This document shows positions 1-6,184 of a stretch of DNA of 12,300 nucleotides, piece after piece. A program made the translations under genes and the position numbers. The stretch comes from Candidatus Acetothermia bacterium JdFR-50 (GTDB lineage: Bacteria > Bipolaricaulota > Bipolaricaulia > Bipolaricaulales > Bipolaricaulaceae), in the NCBI GenBank assembly GCA_002010365.1, contig MTNL01000022.1:1-12300 (forward strand), read 5' to 3'. Within the stretch, counting starts at the first letter, position 1. Each line of letters starts with the position of its first letter. The notes under the pieces are model-generated. The model saw only the letters and a program-made list of their open reading frames with translations, was not told where the DNA came from and did no database searches.

Positions 1-73
1 GGGAGGGAGGTGAGAAAAGTCTCAAATGGCATAAAAATCCTGAAAAAAACAGATTATTTCAAGGAGGTTTATA

Positions 74-538
74 ATGAGGACCTTGGGCAATATCTTGTGG
101 CATTTTCCGTTCCTGGGGTTTGTGAACGCGATCGCAACGTATCTCTTGGGAGTGCTGCTGTTAATCACCGTAATCGCCGCTCCGATTGGTCGCGGGCTCA
201 TGGAACTGGGAAAATTCCTTATCGCTCCCTACAGCCGTGCCATGGTCAAGGAATCACAACTGCGTTCTGGGGGATCCGCAGCTGGGAACAAGATCTGGAA
301 GGCATATTCAACTGTTATTTCGCTTGTATACGTTCTGATCTTTGGAATTCCTCTTAGTTTGCTGACCATATTCCAAATAGCTGGTCTTTTTATCACCATC
401 GTCGGTATCCCCGTAGCAATAGTTATGGCGAAGTCCTTGGGCACCTATTTCAATCCGGTCGGGAAAAAGTGTGTACCTATAACTGTCGTCGCGGAATTGG
501 AACGAAAAAAGGCTCAAAAATATCTCAAGCAGGGATAG
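74..538 (+). CDS. YccF-like small integral membrane protein
   Basis: The 154-residue product is mostly hydrophobic. It resembles the YccF (DUF307) family of small inner-membrane proteins of unknown biochemical role. Two similar halves are visible: LLLITVIAAPIG (about residues 28-39) followed by a KFLIAPYSR stretch, and GLFITIVGIPVAIVMA (104-119) followed by GTYFNPVGKK. The hydrophobic stretch, ITI[IV]GIP-like turn and Pro-containing loop, occurring twice, is typical of YccF. Membrane segments are likely near 15-36, 79-98 and 99-119, with a basic C-terminus. The ATG follows a strong Shine-Dalgarno AAGGAGG at 61-67. The length is close to that expected for the family. The gene stands alone, 114 bases ahead of the next gene, and is poorer in GC than the right half of the window (about 35-45% in sampled lines). 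No function should be assigned beyond the family resemblance. Confidence 0.8.
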   Translation: MRTLGNILWHFPFLGFVNAIATYLLGVLLLITVIAAPIGRGLMELGKFLIAPYSRAMVKESQLRSGGSAAGNKIWKAYSTVISLVYVLIFGIPLSLLTIFQIAGLFITIVGIPVAIVMAKSLGTYFNPVGKKCVPITVVAELERKKAQKYLKQG

Positions 539-652
539 ATTCCCCTCAACAAGGAAAAGCGAATGGCTGCGGTTTTTGAGGATGTTCCAAATATGCCATG
601 AGCGACGTGCAGGACATCATAGCCCGGAGCTTGATAAAAAGGGGAGGTTATC

Positions 653-1975
653 GTGTGGCGGGCTAAGTGGTGGGCGGTTGGCTTACTAGCAGGAGCCTTG
701 GGGACGTTGGTGGGGTGCATCGATGTCATCTGTCCACTCTTTGAAGAGAAAACTCAGGTTCACGATTATATGAATGTGACCGTCAAGTCGTGTCATTTGC
801 TCATACCCGAGGGCACACCGGTAGCGCAGGTCGTGGCCTACCAGGGACATCCGCGAACTGAAATAGGGGGCAGCGATGAGTATCCTCTGAATGACACTTG
901 GAGAAATGGTTCCTTCTTACCCAGCCCGGAAGCACACGCGGAATTTTTCGATCGCCTATATTTACAAGTTTATTATCCCGGATGGTTTCTCTTCGATCTC
1001 GGAGGTCTTTGCACTTCTGTATACATAGCCCTTGTTCAGGATCATGGTCCGTATCCGGAGGAAGCACTGGAGTACAGACTCGAGGTTTCATTGGATGGGC
1101 TGAACTTCGTGCCGGTGCCAAACGATGTGCCGCTCACACTTTATCGGCGTGGTTGGTCCGCTGCTGGGGAGAATCTTATCACCAGCGGAGCGTTGCCTGA
1201 AAGCGAACCGGAGGCCGAACCCGGTGGGAGCGGCTCGTGGCCTGATACACTGAATGATGACTGGTCAGCCTGTTGGGATTTGCTAAAACCTTCACGATAT
1301 CTAAAATTAATTCCGTTGAGTTTTGATCCACATCGTGAACCCGAAGTGGATGCCGTGAAAGGCCTGGACTTTTTGGCAGAGCCGCAGGTTGCCGATGCCT
1401 TCAATTATCCCGTGGGGTGGCCCCGTTACTTGAACGGCACCGGGTACGTCACCGAGGCCTCGGATGGGGACAGATGGTACAATGCTCAGGACTTCGGGGT
1501 CCAGAACCCCGGGCACGGGGGCTACCATCCGGGTGAAGATTGGAACGACGAACGGGGCGACGAAAGCGATGTGGGCGCCCCGGTGTTCGCGGTTGCCAAT
1601 GGGGAAGTTTGGTCGATAAGGAGAATTGAGCTTCCGGATGTGGGATACGTAGGGAAGGGACTGGCGCTCAAGCACACCCTTCCCGATAGGACGGAAGTTT
1701 ACTCGGTATACATCCACATTCAGGTCAGGGATGACATTGAACAGCGCTTCGCACTCGGCCTTCCTGTGTTTGTCTTGCGGAGTGAACAAATCGGCACCAT
1801 AGCCGACATCTCATCCTTGTTTGCTCATCTGCATTTCGAAATCCGCACCAAAGAAATGGACCCGAACGATTGGTATCCCCACGACAACGAGAAGGGATAT
1901 TACCTTTCGGAGGAGAAACTTCGGAAGGACGGCTTCACCGTGGACCCTTCTTCGTTCATCGATGCCCATCGGTAA
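653..1975 (+). CDS. M23-type zinc metallopeptidase lipoprotein with beta-rich middle region
   Basis: The 440-residue protein starts at GTG behind the site GGGGAGG (641-647). It has a lipoprotein signal peptide with lipobox LVGC, so Cys22 is the likely lipidated residue. The C-terminal third carries the peptidase M23 (LytM/lysostaphin) signature: HPGED gives zinc ligands His292 and Asp296, YIH gives His355, and HLHFE gives His392 and ligand His394. All expected catalytic and metal residues are therefore present, and cleavage of peptidoglycan cross-bridges or of a protein substrate is plausible. About eight extra acidic or polar residues follow Asp296 before the usual GAPVFAVANGEV strand. Residues ~90-250 look like a beta-sandwich of the discoidin/galactose-binding kind (FDLGG, LEVSLDGLNF, SRYLKLIPLS), which could bind a surface glycan; this part is inference. 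The gene is flanked by intergenic gaps and looks monocistronic. Confidence 0.85.
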   Translation: MWRAKWWAVGLLAGALGTLVGCIDVICPLFEEKTQVHDYMNVTVKSCHLLIPEGTPVAQVVAYQGHPRTEIGGSDEYPLNDTWRNGSFLPSPEAHAEFFDRLYLQVYYPGWFLFDLGGLCTSVYIALVQDHGPYPEEALEYRLEVSLDGLNFVPVPNDVPLTLYRRGWSAAGENLITSGALPESEPEAEPGGSGSWPDTLNDDWSACWDLLKPSRYLKLIPLSFDPHREPEVDAVKGLDFLAEPQVADAFNYPVGWPRYLNGTGYVTEASDGDRWYNAQDFGVQNPGHGGYHPGEDWNDERGDESDVGAPVFAVANGEVWSIRRIELPDVGYVGKGLALKHTLPDRTEVYSVYIHIQVRDDIEQRFALGLPVFVLRSEQIGTIADISSLFAHLHFEIRTKEMDPNDWYPHDNEKGYYLSEEKLRKDGFTVDPSSFIDAHR

Positions 1976-1986
1976 ACAGCATGGAA

Positions 1987-2006
1987 CTTCCCTTTGTGGA
2001 AGGGGG
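1987..2006 (+). terminator. Small hairpin after the M23 gene, possible weak terminator
   Basis: Eleven bases after the stop codon, TTCCCTT (1988-1994) can pair with AAGGGGG (2000-2006), including two T-G pairs, around a 5-base loop. An alternative fold is CTTCC (1987-1991) with GGAAG (1998-2002). The stem is short and no T-run follows, only an AT-rich stretch, so intrinsic termination is uncertain. It could also be a processing or mRNA-stability element. Confidence 0.25.
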
Positions 2007-2010
2007 TGAT

Positions 2011-2064
2011 TTGATATATTAAAAAGGGAGAGGTTGTACAGATAGGAACGGAGTTCAGTATAAC
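2011..2064 (+). promoter_or_regulatory. AT-rich intergenic promoter candidate upstream of the 2097 gene
   Basis: The 121-base gap before the 2097 gene contains TTGATA (2011-2016, five of six matches to a -35 box) without a good -10 box at 17 bases. It also contains TATAAC (2059-2064, five of six matches to a -10 box), preceded by a poor -35-like TTGTAC at 2034-2039 with a long 19-base spacer. Neither pair is ideal. A promoter somewhere here is expected, because the gene has its own leader and sits after a possible hairpin. Confidence 0.2.
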
Positions 2065-2096
2065 CTTAAAGGGACTGATCACGAGGAGGTGATGTA

Positions 2097-2960
2097 ATGG
2101 TGCGAAAGGTGAGCCGCACAGTGGTGCTATTGGCAATTGGGTTGGCCACGATGTTGTTGTACGGACCATGGAATACTAAAACGCGGGAGGGAGCTAGCTT
2201 GTCTACATCCTCACCGGCGAACGGGGGCAACGCGCTCGGCCTGGTCCCCCCGGCCTTCGCCCAGGAGGTGGAGAGGAGTTTTCTAGAGGAGGAGGCCGGG
2301 ATCTCCCTTTATGTGAATGCGGGGGAGGAGATCGACCTCTCTCAAGCCAAGGCCCTTTATAAAGTGCTCGAGGACGAGACTGAGTCTTACCTCATCGGCA
2401 CGGTTGAGCTCTCAGGATACGGGGAGGAGTGGTGGCCCCACGTGTGGATCCAAAAGGATGGCTGGATCGTTGTTTACTACCTGAAGGAGGAACCCACAAG
2501 CAGGCTGATGGACTGGTTTGCTTACGAGCGAGCGGGAGGTGGGGAGATCAACACCACCACGTTGAGGGAAGTGCTCCTCTCGGTGGCCAGCAATTTGAAA
2601 CTCGATCTCACCATGATCCAGCGTGATATGCGCTATTACCACTGGCAGTATCCGGAGGCCAAGAAGCTGCTGGTAGTCTTGGACACCACCGACGCCGGTT
2701 CCGACACCTTCAAATACACTATTCCCGGCTCTCTGAAACTGTACGAGGTATCTGGTTCCCACTTCGGTAATGTAGGATGCTGCGTACAGTGGTCACAAAC
2801 TACAATAGACGATGAGGTATTTAAGAAAGGCGGCAATGAAAAGTATGTATTAGTGGGATTTTTAACGGGGCAAGCTGCTGCCCAAGGGGTCCAACATGAA
2901 GTAGTGCTTAAGCACAAAGGTGGCTGGATGGGCATCGCCCTGTTCTTTCTCTACAGTTAG
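2097..2960 (+). CDS. Exported or membrane-anchored protein of unknown function
   Basis: The family of this 287-residue protein is not recognised with confidence. ATG 2097 follows a very strong ribosome site (GAGGAGGTGATG, 2083-2094). Residues 3-6 are basic and 8-22 form one hydrophobic segment, followed by a polar low-complexity stretch. A signal-peptidase-like AFAQ sits at 53-56, far later than in a normal signal peptide. Either the protein stays anchored by 8-22 or it has an unusually long leader. The mature part is mixed alpha/beta and rich in aromatics, with a WWPHVWIQKDGWIVVYY core (112-128), a Cys-Cys pair at 228-229 and a hydrophobic C-terminus. The core recalls uncharacterised exported proteins of archaea and thermophilic bacteria; this is from memory and unverified. 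It ends 3 bases before the next gene and is probably co-expressed with it. Confidence 0.75.
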   Translation: MVRKVSRTVVLLAIGLATMLLYGPWNTKTREGASLSTSSPANGGNALGLVPPAFAQEVERSFLEEEAGISLYVNAGEEIDLSQAKALYKVLEDETESYLIGTVELSGYGEEWWPHVWIQKDGWIVVYYLKEEPTSRLMDWFAYERAGGGEINTTTLREVLLSVASNLKLDLTMIQRDMRYYHWQYPEAKKLLVVLDTTDAGSDTFKYTIPGSLKLYEVSGSHFGNVGCCVQWSQTTIDDEVFKKGGNEKYVLVGFLTGQAAAQGVQHEVVLKHKGGWMGIALFFLYS

Positions 2961-2963
2961 GCG

Positions 2964-3623
2964 ATGCGGCTGAAATATCTGCTCATTTTGGGGGCGGGGA
3001 TTTTGCTGGCAGGGATTTTGCTGTTTTTCTTTTTATGGCCTAAGGGAGGAGATAACGTACAATTGCTTACAGGGCCCGTGCAGCCGCTGGGTGAGATAGG
3101 GATTGAGGGCGAATCAACGATCGAATGGTCGGTGGATCTATCCTTAGAGCAGAGGCTCTCTCCACTGGCCCGGAGGGTACGTCCCAGGATCATGTTGACC
3201 TGGTCCGCTGCGACCGCGTCAACTTTTTCGGTTGGCTTACACGAGCTGACCACTATTGCTAAGGAGGTGCGCCCGCGAATCCTCGTTGCCTGGGCTACCT
3301 TTTCCACCTCGGTCTCACCCCAAGTCGCCGAGAGCGAATTGATCGGGGAGACCACCGGGGTGGATCCCCGGATCCTGTTCGATGCTGCGGCTACCACAGC
3401 AGCTCCACACCTCGGCGGCTGGACCTCCCTCGGCGCGGAAGCTTCTGTGGTGTCACCCCGGATCCTCTTCGGTAGCGCGGCCCTATCGACGCTGGATTTG
3501 GCCTTCCAAACCGCTCCTGCAGAACTGGAAACGTTCTTTTCCGCCCCTCGAGTTCTGCTCGATGCCTCCGGGTTGGGAAGCCCTGTAGAGCTTGAAGGGC
3601 CGCCCGAACTTCCGGAGAAGTAG
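2964..3623 (+). CDS. Membrane-anchored protein with five ~30-residue PR[IV] repeats
   Basis: The 219-residue product has a short basic start and one strong membrane segment at about 5-25, followed by Trp-Pro-Lys. The rest is therefore probably outside the membrane. From residue 73 to the end it is built of five degenerate repeats, each opening with x-Pro-Arg-(Ile/Val)-(Leu/Met)-(Leu/Val/Phe) and an Ala/Ser/Thr-rich strand. The invariant prolines are at 74, 104, 135, 165 and 195, a spacing of 30-31 residues. The last unit is short and ends in a Pro/Glu tail. Such regular spacing suggests a repeat-protein or beta-solenoid-like rod, but no fold can be assigned from sequence by eye. There is no clear Shine-Dalgarno site; the start lies 3 bases after the preceding stop, suggesting translational coupling to the exported protein at 2097. 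Function is unknown. Confidence 0.75.
   Translation: MRLKYLLILGAGILLAGILLFFFLWPKGGDNVQLLTGPVQPLGEIGIEGESTIEWSVDLSLEQRLSPLARRVRPRIMLTWSAATASTFSVGLHELTTIAKEVRPRILVAWATFSTSVSPQVAESELIGETTGVDPRILFDAAATTAAPHLGGWTSLGAEASVVSPRILFGSAALSTLDLAFQTAPAELETFFSAPRVLLDASGLGSPVELEGPPELPEK
3180..3620 (+). repeat. Five tandem protein-level repeats of about 90 bases
   Basis: The units begin at residues 73, 103, 134, 164 and 194 of the encoded protein (bases 3180, 3270, 3363, 3453, 3543), so the DNA period is 90-93 bases. Cores are RPRIMLTW, RPRILVAW, DPRILFDA, SPRILFGS and APRVLLDA. The DNA copies are diverged. This indicates an old duplication maintained by selection on the protein rather than a recent tandem expansion. 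Confidence 0.8.
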
Positions 3624-3653
3624 GGGCACTATTGGCAGTAGGAGGGACGTGCG

Positions 3654-4025
3654 ATGGAGATCGAAGTGAAGTGGTGGAGGGTCGTTTCGGCGCTTGTGCT
3701 ACTCGTGATCTTGCTATCAAGTGGTTGTGGAACCAAACCGGGCATTCCCGGCACATACGAGTGCACCCGTCCCACCTCGCTGAGCGAGCTTTCCTCGCTA
3801 CTTGTCTTCGAGAAGGGAGACAAGCTTGAACTGCGGGAGAACGGGGACGTGGTCGTGACCTCGAAGAGGGGGGAATATACCCTCGAGGGGGAGTGGATCG
3901 AAGACGACGGCGTCGTCGAGATAGTTCTTTACATGCCCGGAGGTTACACGCTTAACTTGGCGGCTGCGTTGGAGGGCAAGAAGCTCGTGTTCGAGGATAA
4001 AAGCGAATGGCAGAAGCGTCGCTGA
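3654..4025 (+). CDS. Small putative lipoprotein, beta-rich, unknown function
   Basis: The 123-residue protein starts at ATG behind AGGAGGG (3640-3646). A basic segment and a hydrophobic core (9-21) lead to SSGC with Cys25 as the likely lipidation site. Position -3 of the lipobox is Ser rather than the preferred Leu/Val/Ile, so lipid modification is likely but not certain. The mature part is about 98 residues. It opens with GIPGTYEC and alternates short strands (LELRENGDVVVTS, GEYTLEGEWIEDDGVVEI, KLVFEDKSEW). This resembles small secreted domains in which a signal is compared with a reference curve, such as lipocalin-like or META-like folds; that is inference only. It lies 30 bases after the repeat protein and could be co-transcribed with it. 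The 126 bases from its stop to the tRNA promoter hold nothing else I can support. Confidence 0.75.
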   Translation: MEIEVKWWRVVSALVLLVILLSSGCGTKPGIPGTYECTRPTSLSELSSLLVFEKGDKLELRENGDVVVTSKRGEYTLEGEWIEDDGVVEIVLYMPGGYTLNLAAALEGKKLVFEDKSEWQKRR

Positions 4026-4150
4026 AAACGGTGGGCTACTTTTACTACTTTTTAGAACAAGCCCCCGAGGAGGCGCGAGCACGCTGATGAAAATGCTGGT
4101 GTGGAAACGGCTATAGAAATCATCTCTTGCGCTAAGGGTGAGCTGGGAGC

Positions 4151-4179
4151 TTGACAGTGACTGTGTGGGAACGGAAAAT
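4151..4179 (+). promoter_or_regulatory. Sigma-70-type promoter of the tRNA-Ala gene
   Basis: A perfect -35 hexamer TTGACA (4151-4156) is followed, after exactly 17 bases, by GAAAAT (4174-4179). GAAAAT matches the -10 consensus at four positions, including the key A2 and T6. Transcription would start near 4186, about six bases before the tRNA 5' end, which is a typical tRNA leader. No terminator is visible after the tRNA, so this promoter may also drive the downstream operon. Confidence 0.6.
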
Positions 4180-4191
4180 AATTGTACGGTT

Positions 4192-4267
4192 GGGGCCGTA
4201 GCTCAGTTGGGAGAGCGCTGGCATGGCATGCCAGAGGTCACGGGTTCAAGTCCCGTCGGCTCCACCA
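4192..4267 (+). tRNA. tRNA-Ala (anticodon GGC)
   Basis: The 76-base cloverleaf is complete. The acceptor stem GGGGCCG/CGGCTCC contains the G3:U70 wobble pair, the alanine identity element. The D-stem is GCTC/GAGC. The anticodon stem is CTGGC/GCCAG with loop ATGGCAT, giving anticodon GGC, which reads GCC and GCU. The variable loop is five bases and the T-arm is ACGGG-TTCAAGT-CCCGT. Discriminator A73 and the 3' CCA are encoded (4264-4267). A promoter lies just upstream. A hydrophobic protein leader begins directly at the CCA end with no spacer. Confidence 0.97.
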
Positions 4268-5535
4268 TTATCGTTCTCCTTTTTCTCCTCCCTTCTTGGG
4301 CTCTGGGGGCTAACCTTGAGGCCACTTTGGGCTGGCAAGGGGTCCCCGTCGATGGCGCCGTCAACCCCCTCTACGTCCGCATAGCCAACCCCAATCCCGA
4401 CGTCCTCCGAGGTACCCTGACGATCTCCCAGCGGATCGGCTCCCTTTGGCGGGGATGGGCCGAGCGCACGCTGGAGCTTGCCCTCGTCCTCCCCCCGCGG
4501 AGAAGCTCTACCTACCTCCTCCCATGGCCCCTTCATCCCGGGGAGCATACCCTTCACCTCTCGCTCCGGAACCAGGCCGGCGCCTTGGCAGAGGCAGAGC
4601 TCTCTCTGACCACACCGATGGAAGGACTCGCGGGATATATTGGTCCCCCACCGGGGGATTTGCCCCCGCAGCCATCTATCCCTTTAGCCCCATCCCAATT
4701 GTCTTCTGACCCCCTCCTACTATCCCCCTTCCGTGATCTTTACCTGGGCGGGTTTTCCCTTCCCCCGGAGCTCCGAGAGACACTACCGGCCTGGAAAAGC
4801 TTCTTACGCGAACCTTCGCCGCGGTCCTTTCTCGAGCGGGAAGTCTTCGCCAAGGCACTGGGGGAGATCCCCTTGACCCGAAGACCCCTGGGAATCATCG
4901 CGGCGGGGACGCTGCTCTATCTGGGAGCCCTCTACTTCGCCGTGGGCCGGCTCTGCCGGGAGGGCAACTGGCGTATTTACCTCGTCGTTTCCCTCATCGC
5001 CATGGGAGGATCCCTCCTAGGAACGGCCTACATCCCCGGTGAGCGTGCCGTGGAGGCGTGGTGGGAGATCCGCGATGTCCGCGCTCCGGCGTATAGCTTG
5101 TACTTCGTGGCCCTGGCAACAAAGGAGGACGTGGAATGGGAACTGCCCGGCTTTTGGATCGAACTCCTGCCCACGGAGGAGTCTAGCTGGTCGGGACGGG
5201 ATTTGACCTGGGTTTTCGCCTTTGGGGATAAGAGGAGCTCCCTCACCATCGCCCCGGGAAGGGAGCGAATCCTCTGGACTATCGCTCCGCGGGGGAAAAC
5301 CCCTGTGGAGGAGAGGTTCTTTGTTACCCTGGAAGGGATCCTCACCCCTGATGGCCGTGTCCTGAGCCGGGAGAGTTTCCGCCGGGGACTGAGGCGGGGC
5401 TTGCGGCCAGTGGTGGAGAAGCTCTTGGATTATCTTTCCCCGGGAGACGCCATTTGCCTGGGGTACCGCCGCGAGGAGGGCAAAGCTTATGTCCGGCACG
5501 AATTCACCGTCCTTCTGGAGCGGACGGAGAATTAG
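4228..5535 (+). CDS. Exported protein with two TM segments, first gene of the MoxR operon (start uncertain)
   Basis: The family is not recognised. Numbering from ATG 4228, a hydrophobic leader at 14-27 ending in ALGA looks like a signal peptide. It is followed by an Ig-like beta region (30-130: PLYVRIANPNPDVLRGTLTI, TLELALVLPP), a Pro-rich linker (138-165), two membrane segments (221-240, 249-268) and a second beta-rich region to the end. The start is a problem. The leader begins at the last base of the tRNA CCA, and no in-frame ATG, GTG or TTG lies between the tRNA and the leader. ATG 4228 and TTG 4207 fall inside the tRNA and give tRNA-derived sequence without the usual N-terminal Lys/Arg cluster. 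ATT 4267 would be a rare start. From residue ~29 onward the coding assignment is firm. The end overlaps the next gene by 47 bases, suggesting coupling and a role with the MoxR/vWA proteins. Confidence 0.7.
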   Translation: MPEVTGSSPVGSTIIVLLFLLPSWALGANLEATLGWQGVPVDGAVNPLYVRIANPNPDVLRGTLTISQRIGSLWRGWAERTLELALVLPPRRSSTYLLPWPLHPGEHTLHLSLRNQAGALAEAELSLTTPMEGLAGYIGPPPGDLPPQPSIPLAPSQLSSDPLLLSPFRDLYLGGFSLPPELRETLPAWKSFLREPSPRSFLEREVFAKALGEIPLTRRPLGIIAAGTLLYLGALYFAVGRLCREGNWRIYLVVSLIAMGGSLLGTAYIPGERAVEAWWEIRDVRAPAYSLYFVALATKEDVEWELPGFWIELLPTEESSWSGRDLTWVFAFGDKRSSLTIAPGRERILWTIAPRGKTPVEERFFVTLEGILTPDGRVLSRESFRRGLRRGLRPVVEKLLDYLSPGDAICLGYRREEGKAYVRHEFTVLLERTEN

Positions 5536-6184
5536 GTTCGGCTTTTCTTCGGGCCTTCTGACGCCGATCCAGGGGCTTTCGCTTCTGGCGGCCATCGCCC
5601 TCTTCCTCTCCTTCCTCTCGCCGGGCGAGGTACGGGGTTGGGATACGCTCCTCCCCTTCGTGCAGCGTTCTTTCTTCCCGAAGGTGCTCGTGATCCTCCT
5701 CGGCATCGCGGGGTTACAACTCGGCAACGCGGAGCGACGTTGGATCATTCCCCACGCTACCCCCAGGACCCGAGCCATCCGGCTTCTCTTCCTCACCCTA
5801 TTCCTCGCCTCCATCTTCATGCCCTTTTTGATCTTGAGCGCTGCCAAGGATGGGGCCAGTGCGGTGGGGGCTGCCGCCGCGGCCTTCTACCTTTGGGGCA
5901 TTACCATCGCCTTTACCGGGGCCGGATACGCCGCGGCGGGGCTCGCCCAATCCGATGGAGCAAATCTCCTTTTGCGCTTCGGGTTCTTCTTCACCGCCGT
6001 CCTTATCCTCCACATCTTTCTCCCCTGGTGTTCCCCCCTCATCACGGTAAGCTATGTCTGGAATACGGGACGTTTGGGGATTGGGTTTTGGTCGGTGGTG
6101 GGGCTGGACCTTTCCATCGTGGGGTGGTGGTGTTGGAAGTTCTCCACCGTACGTTACGAGCGGTTCGGATTTACGGAAGATTGA
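5489..6184 (+). CDS. Six-TM integral membrane protein of unknown function
   Basis: The 231-residue protein is unrecognised. Membrane segments are likely at about 26-43, 62-79, 97-117, 124-150, 162-180 and 196-216. A basic N-terminus (RRIR, 13-16) and short charged loops accompany them; no catalytic motif is visible. ATG 5489 lies inside the end of the preceding gene. It is supported by a strong Shine-Dalgarno GAGGAGGG (5473-5480) 8 bases upstream, and it is the only standard start before the first membrane helix. The stop overlaps the next start (TTGA). Its place between two other membrane proteins and moxR suggests a membrane partner of the complex; that is inference from context. Confidence 0.75.
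   Translation: MSGTNSPSFWSGRRIRFGFSSGLLTPIQGLSLLAAIALFLSFLSPGEVRGWDTLLPFVQRSFFPKVLVILLGIAGLQLGNAERRWIIPHATPRTRAIRLLFLTLFLASIFMPFLILSAAKDGASAVGAAAAAFYLWGITIAFTGAGYAAAGLAQSDGANLLLRFGFFFTAVLILHIFLPWCSPLITVSYVWNTGRLGIGFWSVVGLDLSIVGWWCWKFSTVRYERFGFTED

Noticed and set aside
10..357. GTG-started frame overlapping the YccF-like gene
   Set aside because: Its G-rich upstream stretch looks like a ribosome site, but the product has no coherent hydrophobic or domain pattern and runs through the better-supported gene at 74-538.
563..601. Twelve-codon frame between the first two genes
   Set aside because: No convincing ribosome site, and too short to tell from chance.
4087..4116. Nine-codon frame upstream of the tRNA with a GAGGAGG nearby
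   Set aside because: The ribosome-site spacing is long, it lies ahead of the tRNA promoter, and there is no target gene for a leader peptide.
4138..4227. 5' extension of the first operon gene through the whole tRNA (GTG 4138)
   Set aside because: The translated stretch is tRNA-derived sequence of the kind often seen in false protein calls, and it begins upstream of the likely transcription start.
4243..4267. tRNA 3' end as an integration attachment site
   Set aside because: No second copy of the tRNA 3' end, integrase or other mobile gene is visible in the window.
5017..5847. Long minus-strand open frame
   Set aside because: It is opposite two coherent + strand genes, has Arg/Pro/Ser-rich composition typical of GC-rich shadows, and has no domain or ribosome site.
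5638..6180. Upstream extension of the disordered-tail protein
   Set aside because: It lies fully under the six-TM gene in another frame and has a Pro/His/Arg-rich, non-membrane composition; the TTG overlapping the stop is the better start.
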